Shown here: positions 50,303 to 54,818 of the stretch, in pieces
Numbering within the stretch: position 1 is the stretch's first letter
Layout: the number at the start of each line of letters is the position of its first letter
DNA from: Clostridia bacterium
GTDB lineage: Bacteria; Bacillota; Clostridia; Christensenellales; Pumilibacteraceae
DNA: 54,818 nt
Direction: 5' to 3'
NCBI GenBank assembly: GCA_017500845.1
Contig: JAFVXY010000019.1
Coordinates: 1-54,818, forward strand
Position numbers and translations under genes: made by a program
Notes under the pieces: model-generated
Databases searched by the model: none
Seen by the model: only the letters and a program-made list of their open reading frames with translations
What the model was told of the DNA's origin: nothing

Positions 50303-51880
50303 ATGATTGCAGTAAACGACGTCAGCTTGCAATTCGGCAGCAGAGTGCTGTTCGACCACGTAAATTTGAAGTTCACCAAGGGGAACTGCTATGGAATTAT
50401 CGGCGCAAACGGTGCGGGTAAGTCCACATTCCTCAAAATCTTGGCGGGCGATATCGAGCCTAACAAGGGCGAGGTGGTTATAGATAAGAACGAGCGTATG
50501 AGCATTTTGGCGCAAAACCAAAACGCCTACGACGAATATACCGTGCTTGACACCGTTATGTGGGGTCATAAGCGCCTTATGGAAATCAAGCTCGAGCGCG
50601 AGGTGCTGTACGCTAAGGAGGATTTTTCGGACGCTGACGGCGAGCGCGCGGCAGAGCTCGAGGGCGAATTTGCCGAGCTTAACGGCTACGAGGCGGAGTC
50701 CGATGCGGAAACGCTTCTTAATCAGCTAAAGGTGGACAGCTCGCTTTTCTACCTTCCCATGGCGGAGGTCGACCCCAAAATTAAGGTAAAGGTGCTGCTT
50801 GCGCAAAGCCTTTTCGGCAAGCCCGACATTCTTATTTTGGACGAGCCGACCAACAACCTCGACGCAAAAAGCGTGCGCTGGCTTGAGGACTATATTATGG
50901 AGATGGAGGACAGCATAATCATTATCGTGTCCCACAACCGCCACTTCCTCAACCGTGTTTGCACGCACATCTGCGACGTTGACTTTAAGAAGATAAAAAT
51001 CTTCGTAGGTAACTACGATTTCTGGTACGAAAGCTCGCAGCTTCTCCTTCGTCAAAGCAAGGAGCAGAACAAGAAAATAGAGGCACGTGCTAAGGAATTG
51101 CAGGAATTTATTGCTCGCTTCAGCGCAAACGCCAGCAAGTCCAAGCAAGCAACCAGCCGCAAAAAGGAGCTCGAGAAGCTTAAGCTCGAGGACATTCAGC
51201 CGTCCAGCCGCAGATACCCGTTTATCGAATTCAAGTTCGAGCGCGAAATCGGCAACGAGATTTTAGAGGTCGAGGGTCTTACCAAAAAGGGCTTTTTCGA
51301 GAACGTTTCGTTCCGCCTCAAAAGGGACGACAAAATCGGCTTCGTGTGCCGCAACGGTCAAAACATTTCTATGCTCTTCGACTGCATTATGGGACTTGAA
51401 ACTCCCGACGCAGGCACGGTAAAATGGGGCAAAACAATAATCCCCACCTACCTGCCGCAAAACTACGATAATTTCTTTGACGGCATAGACCTTACGCTCG
51501 TGCAGTGGATAGACCAATATTCCAAGGACCACTACGAGGAGTACCTCAGGGGCTGGCTGGGCAGAATGCTGTTCTCGGGTCAAGAGGCGCTAAAAAAGGC
51601 GTCCGTTATTTCGGGTGGCGAAAAGGTGCGTTGCATGCTTGCAAGAATGATGCTTCAAGGCGGCAACTTCCTCGTCCTCGACGAGCCCACCAACCATCTC
51701 GACCTCGAAAGCATCACCGCGCTCAACAAGGGCATGACAAGCTTTAAGGGCGGAATGCTGTTTGTGTCGCACGACCAAGAAATTATGGAAACGGTTGCCA
51801 ACCGCATTATCGAAATCGACGGCACCAAGGTCTTTGATAAAGACATTACCTACGACGCATATCTCGAGCTTGACAATTAG
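50303..51880 (+). CDS. ABC-F family ATPase (YbiT/YkpA-like) with one degenerate site
   Basis: 525 residues from the ATG at 50303 (GGGAGGAG upstream). It has two nucleotide-binding domains with no membrane part, as in ribosome-associated ABC-F proteins. NBD1 has Walker A GANGAGKS (34-41) and Walker B ILILDE. Its signature is degraded (VDPKIKV, 156-162). NBD2 lacks a Walker A lysine (CRNGQNIS, 349-356) but has signature SGGEK (437-441) and Walker B FLVLDE. Site WA1/signature2 is intact; site WA2/signature1 is degenerate. The interdomain linker lies around residues 245-300. Confidence 0.92.
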   Translation: MIAVNDVSLQFGSRVLFDHVNLKFTKGNCYGIIGANGAGKSTFLKILAGDIEPNKGEVVIDKNERMSILAQNQNAYDEYTVLDTVMWGHKRLMEIKLEREVLYAKEDFSDADGERAAELEGEFAELNGYEAESDAETLLNQLKVDSSLFYLPMAEVDPKIKVKVLLAQSLFGKPDILILDEPTNNLDAKSVRWLEDYIMEMEDSIIIIVSHNRHFLNRVCTHICDVDFKKIKIFVGNYDFWYESSQLLLRQSKEQNKKIEARAKELQEFIARFSANASKSKQATSRKKELEKLKLEDIQPSSRRYPFIEFKFEREIGNEILEVEGLTKKGFFENVSFRLKRDDKIGFVCRNGQNISMLFDCIMGLETPDAGTVKWGKTIIPTYLPQNYDNFFDGIDLTLVQWIDQYSKDHYEEYLRGWLGRMLFSGQEALKKASVISGGEKVRCMLARMMLQGGNFLVLDEPTNHLDLESITALNKGMTSFKGGMLFVSHDQEIMETVANRIIEIDGTKVFDKDITYDAYLELDN

Positions 51881-51904
51881 TCGGCCTATCACGGAGAAGA
51901 AATT

Positions 51905-53188
51905 ATGAACAAAACGGATAAAAAGTATCAGGCGTTTCTTAATATTTTGCACAAGGAGCTTGTTCCCGCGCTCGGCTGTACCGAGCCCATCGCGCTTGCT
52001 TACTGCGGCGCTAAGGCAAGGCAGGCTCTTGGACAAATGCCCACCCGCGTGCTCGTTGAGGCAAGCGGCAACATTATCAAAAACGTAAAAAGCGTTATCG
52101 TTCCGCACACGGGCGGCAACAAGGGTATCGCGGCGGCAGTCGGCATCGGCATTCTTGCGGGCAACCCCGACGGCGAGCTTGAGGTGCTAAGCGGCGTTAC
52201 CGAGCAGCAGACTAAGGCTCTACCTAAGTTTTTGAAGGAAGTGCCCATCGACGTTCGCCCCTTAGAGAGCAAGGAGGTGCTTGATATCGTCGTTCACGTG
52301 TACAGCGGCGACGACCACGCAATGGTTCGCATCGCAGGCAAGCATACCAATTTGGTCAAAATTCAGCGTAACGGTGTGGCGATTTTTGACAAGGACTGCC
52401 AAACCGTCGATATGCGCAAGGGCGGCGACTACGCACTTATGTCCATGAACGACATCTGCGACTTCGCTCTGAATGTCGATATCGCTGACGTTAAGGAGCT
52501 TCTCGACAGACAGATGGAATGCAACACCGCAGTAGCGCAAGAGGGACTTCGCGGCGACTACGGCTCTAACATCGGCAAGGTGCTGCTTAATTCTTACGGC
52601 AACGATATCAGAGTGCGCGCGCGTGCTATGGCGGCGGCAGGCTCGGACGCGAGAATGAACGGTTGCACCATGCCCGTCATTATCAACTCGGGCAGCGGCA
52701 ATCAGGGTATGACCGTTTCGCTCCCCGTTATCGAGTACGCCAAGGAGCTTGGCTCCAGCGAGGAAAGTCTTTACCGCGCACTTGTGCTTTCTAACCTTAT
52801 CGCTATCTATATTAAGTCGGGTATCGGCACCCTTTCTGCTTATTGCGGCGCAGTCAGCGCAGGCGCGGCGGCAGGCGCAGGTATCGCATACCTGCTCGGC
52901 GCGGGCAAGGAGTCCGTTTGCGCGACGGTTGTCAACGCACTCGCAATCACCTCGGGTATCATTTGCGACGGCGCAAAGGCCTCGTGCGCGGCAAAAATCG
53001 CAGTTGCCGTAGATGCAGGAATCTTGGGCTGCGAAATGCGCAAAAGCGGCAATCAGTTCCAGGGCGGCGACGGTATCGTGTCGGACGAAATCGAGCAAAC
53101 CATTCGCAACGTCGGACTTCTCGGCAAAGAGGGCATGAGCGAAACTGATAAAGAAATTTTGCACATCATGACCTCGTGCGTAGACTAA
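51905..53188 (+). CDS. cyuA: L-cysteine desulfidase / UPF0597 family (CyuA-like)
   Basis: 427 residues. CyuA (YhaM) breaks cysteine into pyruvate, ammonia and sulfide using an oxygen-sensitive 4Fe-4S cluster. The motif PALGCTEPIALAYCGA (C25) and later NGCTMPVIINSGSGNQG and GIICDGAKASCAAKI hold the expected cysteines. GGAG precedes the ATG. It follows the ABC-F gene by 24 bp, so the two may be co-transcribed. A strong terminator follows. It is related to serine dehydratase alpha-type folds, so another substrate is possible. Confidence 0.9.
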   Translation: MNKTDKKYQAFLNILHKELVPALGCTEPIALAYCGAKARQALGQMPTRVLVEASGNIIKNVKSVIVPHTGGNKGIAAAVGIGILAGNPDGELEVLSGVTEQQTKALPKFLKEVPIDVRPLESKEVLDIVVHVYSGDDHAMVRIAGKHTNLVKIQRNGVAIFDKDCQTVDMRKGGDYALMSMNDICDFALNVDIADVKELLDRQMECNTAVAQEGLRGDYGSNIGKVLLNSYGNDIRVRARAMAAAGSDARMNGCTMPVIINSGSGNQGMTVSLPVIEYAKELGSSEESLYRALVLSNLIAIYIKSGIGTLSAYCGAVSAGAAAGAGIAYLLGAGKESVCATVVNALAITSGIICDGAKASCAAKIAVAVDAGILGCEMRKSGNQFQGGDGIVSDEIEQTIRNVGLLGKEGMSETDKEILHIMTSCVD

Positions 53189-53226
53189 TCCCCGAGTCAA
53201 GCAATAATACGCCAAACCAAATACAT

Positions 53227-53265
53227 AAAATCCAACACAAAACCTTCCACCGTGTTGGATTTTTT
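53227..53265 (+). terminator. Rho-independent terminator
   Basis: AAAATCCAACAC and GTGTTGGATTTTT form a perfect stem around a 13-base loop, about 40 bp after cyuA. Confidence 0.85.
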
Positions 53266-53511
53266 CTTTTGCCGGTTCACAAAACGCTTTTACGTGCCTC
53301 AGATTTTATGACGCAATAAAAAGGAAAAAGGTTTTATAACGCGATTCTTTTAGCTTAGCAATCAAACGATATCAATCTATAATTGCAAAACAAAATGGGA
53401 ATTTTTAAGATATTAGACGGTTGAAGAAATTGACAATAAGGCTTGCGATTTGACCAAAAAAGTGATATAATGGAATCCGTGTAAGAATTTATACTTTTTA
53501 TGAGGTGAACT

Positions 53512-53646
53512 ATGGCTGCAAGCTATAAGAAGCTGTTCAAAATGCTAATCGACCGCGAGATGAAAAGCAAAGATCTTGCTGCGAAAGCCGGCATCAGTCC
53601 TGCAACGCTTGCGAAGATGAAAAAAGTCGGCGCCAACCATATTTAG
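53512..53646 (+). pseudogene. Truncated XRE-type HTH gene
   Basis: From the ATG at 53512 (GAGGTG upstream) the frame reads MAASYKKLFKMLIDREMK, then DLAAKAGISPATLAKMKK, and stops after 44 codons. Family members run about 65-75 residues and end with a phrase like SDVLVKICTALDC. That phrase appears one frame over just downstream (FSDVRVKICTA, 53642-53674), so a frameshift near 53640 broke the gene before it was cut off. A promoter (TTGCGA, 17 bp, TATAAT) lies upstream. Confidence 0.7.
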
Positions 53647-53664
53647 CGATGTGCGTGTAAAGAT

Positions 53665-53846
53665 ATGTACGGCAAGAGCTTGACCTTCAAGACCGGCGGC
53701 TTTGCCGGTTGCGACCGGAGGAAACGCTCAATCTCATTGCCGAGGGCAAGCTTGTTACCGAGCCGCTGATTACGCACACCTATCCGCTCTCAAAGATCGA
53801 CGAGGCAGATGAGCTGTTTGAAAATAAACGCGACGGAGTGATTAAG
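53665..53846 (+). pseudogene. C-terminal fragment of a zinc-type alcohol dehydrogenase
   Basis: Begins MYGKSLTFKTG in one frame (53665). It then shifts by one base near 53710-53720 into RPEETLNLIAEGKLVTEPLITHTYPLSKIDEADELFENKRDGVIK, which is the last 60 residues of a zinc-dependent alcohol dehydrogenase. The catalytic N-terminus is absent. It follows directly on the HTH remnant and runs in frame into a different gene fragment. Confidence 0.7.
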
Positions 53847-53975
53847 GACAACGGCAGGGTTAAACTTCCGTTTTGTCTGCAAGTCCATCACTCAATTTGT
53901 GACGGCTACCACGCAGGACAGTTTTTTGACTATTTGCAAAACCTTGCAGATGAAGCATATGGCCGGTTGAAATAA
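53847..53975 (+). pseudogene. C-terminal fragment of chloramphenicol acetyltransferase (CAT)
   Basis: In frame with the preceding dehydrogenase piece, the sequence reads NGRVKLPFCLQVHHSICDGYH and then AGQFFDYLQ. The QVHHxxxDGxH motif is the catalytic histidine region of type A chloramphenicol acetyltransferases. Only about 43 residues remain of the usual 210-220, so it cannot confer activity. Confidence 0.75.
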
Positions 53976-54113
53976 TCATTTGAATGTGAATACAGAGCAA
54001 CCCGTCGAGAGGATTTGATCAATCTTTTTATCGCCAACGGTTGCAAAGAGGTTGTTTGGATGTTCCCTGAAGAAACAGGATTCTATCAACCGATTATTAT
54101 TGCAAGAAAATAA
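53976..54113 (+). pseudogene. C-terminal fragment of a SAM methyltransferase-like protein
   Basis: The same frame continues after the CAT stop for 45 codons: SFECEYRATRREDLINLF, then NGCKEVVWMFPEETGFYQPIIIARK. The phrase PEETGFYQP near the end is typical of certain class I methyltransferases. It has no start codon and no SAM-binding region, so it is a remnant. Assignment is by recall of the C-terminal pattern. Confidence 0.5.
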
Positions 54114-54234
54114 ACGAATAAGAATTTAACGGTCAATTTTCACTCTACCAATGGTTGATTTTCCCTACTAAACCAATGGTGGGTGTACTTTATTTGAAAT
54201 ATCGGTTATACTGTATGTGAAAGGAGGTAGATAA

Positions 54235-54818
54235 ATGGATCAATTAAAGATAGGAAAATTTATTGCCGAGTGCAGAAAACAGAAAAATTTAACTCAAATG
54301 CAGCTTTCTGAAAAACTGAATATCACCGACAAAGCAGTATCCAAGTGGGAAAGAGGCGTCGCCATGCCCGATTCCTCGATTATGCTGGAGCTGTGTGACA
54401 TTCTCGGCATCAGTGTAAACGAATTATTAAGTGGGGAGAAGATTTGTATGGAAAATTACGATCAAAAGAATGAGCAGCTTTTGTTTGAAATGGCAAAGGA
54501 ATTAGAAAAGAAAAGCAAAACTATTTGGAATGCAATGTGGACGATCATGATAGTGAGTATCATTGGATTGATCGGAGGTCTCGCGATCATCGCGTTTTTT
54601 ATGCCCGAGGGCCCTTGGATGGTCGTTGCAATACTTACGCTCTGCGTGGTCTTTTTGATACCGTGCTTCTATGCATTAAAGCTTGAAGTCAGCGTAGGTG
54701 CTTACAAGTGCAAAAACTGCGGTCATGAGATCGTGCCTACCTATATGCAGGCACTTAATGCGATGCATAGAGGAACAACTCGGTACTTGAAGTGTCCCAA
54801 ATGCAACAAACGCACTTG
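54235..54818 (+). CDS. XRE regulator with membrane helices and zinc ribbon (partial, runs off the window)
   Basis: The ATG at 54235 follows AAAGGAGG. The N-terminal HTH reads IGKFIAECRKQKNLTQMQLSEKLNITDKAVSKWERG. After a linker come two hydrophobic segments (MIVSIIGLIGGLAIIAFFM and WMVVAILTLCVVFLIPCF). A zinc-ribbon-like region (CKNCGHEI, later CPKCNK) follows. The frame is open at the window end (194 codons seen). This type of membrane-tethered Cro-like regulator is common in Clostridia. Confidence 0.88.
   Translation, partial: MDQLKIGKFIAECRKQKNLTQMQLSEKLNITDKAVSKWERGVAMPDSSIMLELCDILGISVNELLSGEKICMENYDQKNEQLLFEMAKELEKKSKTIWNAMWTIMIVSIIGLIGGLAIIAFFMPEGPWMVVAILTLCVVFLIPCFYALKLEVSVGAYKCKNCGHEIVPTYMQALNAMHRGTTRYLKCPKCNKRT

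Noticed and set aside
53709-53975. A novel 88-residue protein
   Set aside because: It is a fusion of the C-terminal pieces of two unrelated known enzymes, without a proper start, so it is listed as pseudogene fragments.

Overview
The window looks like chromosomal DNA from an uncultured anaerobic Clostridia-type Firmicute, probably a gut organism. The signs are AGGAGG-type ribosome binding sites, TTGACA/TATAAT promoters with 16-18 bp spacers, near-consensus Firmicute parS sites, a superoxide reductase plus ferritin operon, an iron-sulfur cysteine desulfidase, and many short intergenic repeats. The genus cannot be read from the sequence. TAG, TAA and TGA all serve as ordinary stops.

Region 1 (1-15 kb) is an accessory-like stretch with genes on both strands. 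It holds two Fic AMP-transferases of different classes, two lipoproteins, an SPFH protein, a probably frameshifted membrane protein, an XRE regulator next to a decayed SLOG gene start, and a small redox/arsenate operon under a Crp/Fnr regulator. Two adjacent genes of that operon each carry one disabling lesion. A MATE pump and an AlbA/Schlafen-type ATP-binding regulator follow.

Region 2 (15-31 kb) resembles an origin-proximal region. parB is followed by two parS sites flanking a large inverted repeat, then five DnaA boxes in 64 bp. Next come a ferritin-like protein, the TrkA/TrkH potassium system, a second XRE regulator with a three-site operator, two tRNA-Pro genes and an OmpR-type two-component system. 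A second cluster of five DnaA boxes with an AT-rich tract precedes rsmG-mnmE-smpB-(TrmA/RlmD family). Either DnaA cluster could be oriC, or both could be parts of it.

Region 3 (31.6-36 kb) is a run of small same-strand genes resembling an orphan immunity cluster (DMP19/DUF4375, DUF4304 and small membrane proteins). It includes a 74-bp duplicated leader plus N-terminus.

Region 4 (36-53 kb) is mostly housekeeping and metabolic. It holds a flavoprotein, PnuC-ASCH, an ADP-ribosylglycohydrolase with a structured leader, desulfoferrodoxin-ferritin, an AEC transporter, an operon of Na/Pi symporter-PHP-acyltransferase-AMP ligase, two AT-rich orphan genes, rpsF-ssb-rpsR, an asymmetric ABC-F protein and CyuA.

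Region 5 (53.5-54.8 kb) is a junkyard of gene ends. A truncated HTH gene, an alcohol dehydrogenase C-terminus, a chloramphenicol acetyltransferase C-terminus and a methyltransferase C-terminus are joined head to tail, followed by an intact XRE membrane regulator that runs off the window.

Intergenic regions carry a family of short imperfect repeats built from GCGCGGAATTGG...CAATCGCGCCCA plus interchangeable five-base-stem mini-hairpins, and a longer repeat of about 240 bp in three copies. Several copies sit directly upstream of promoters.
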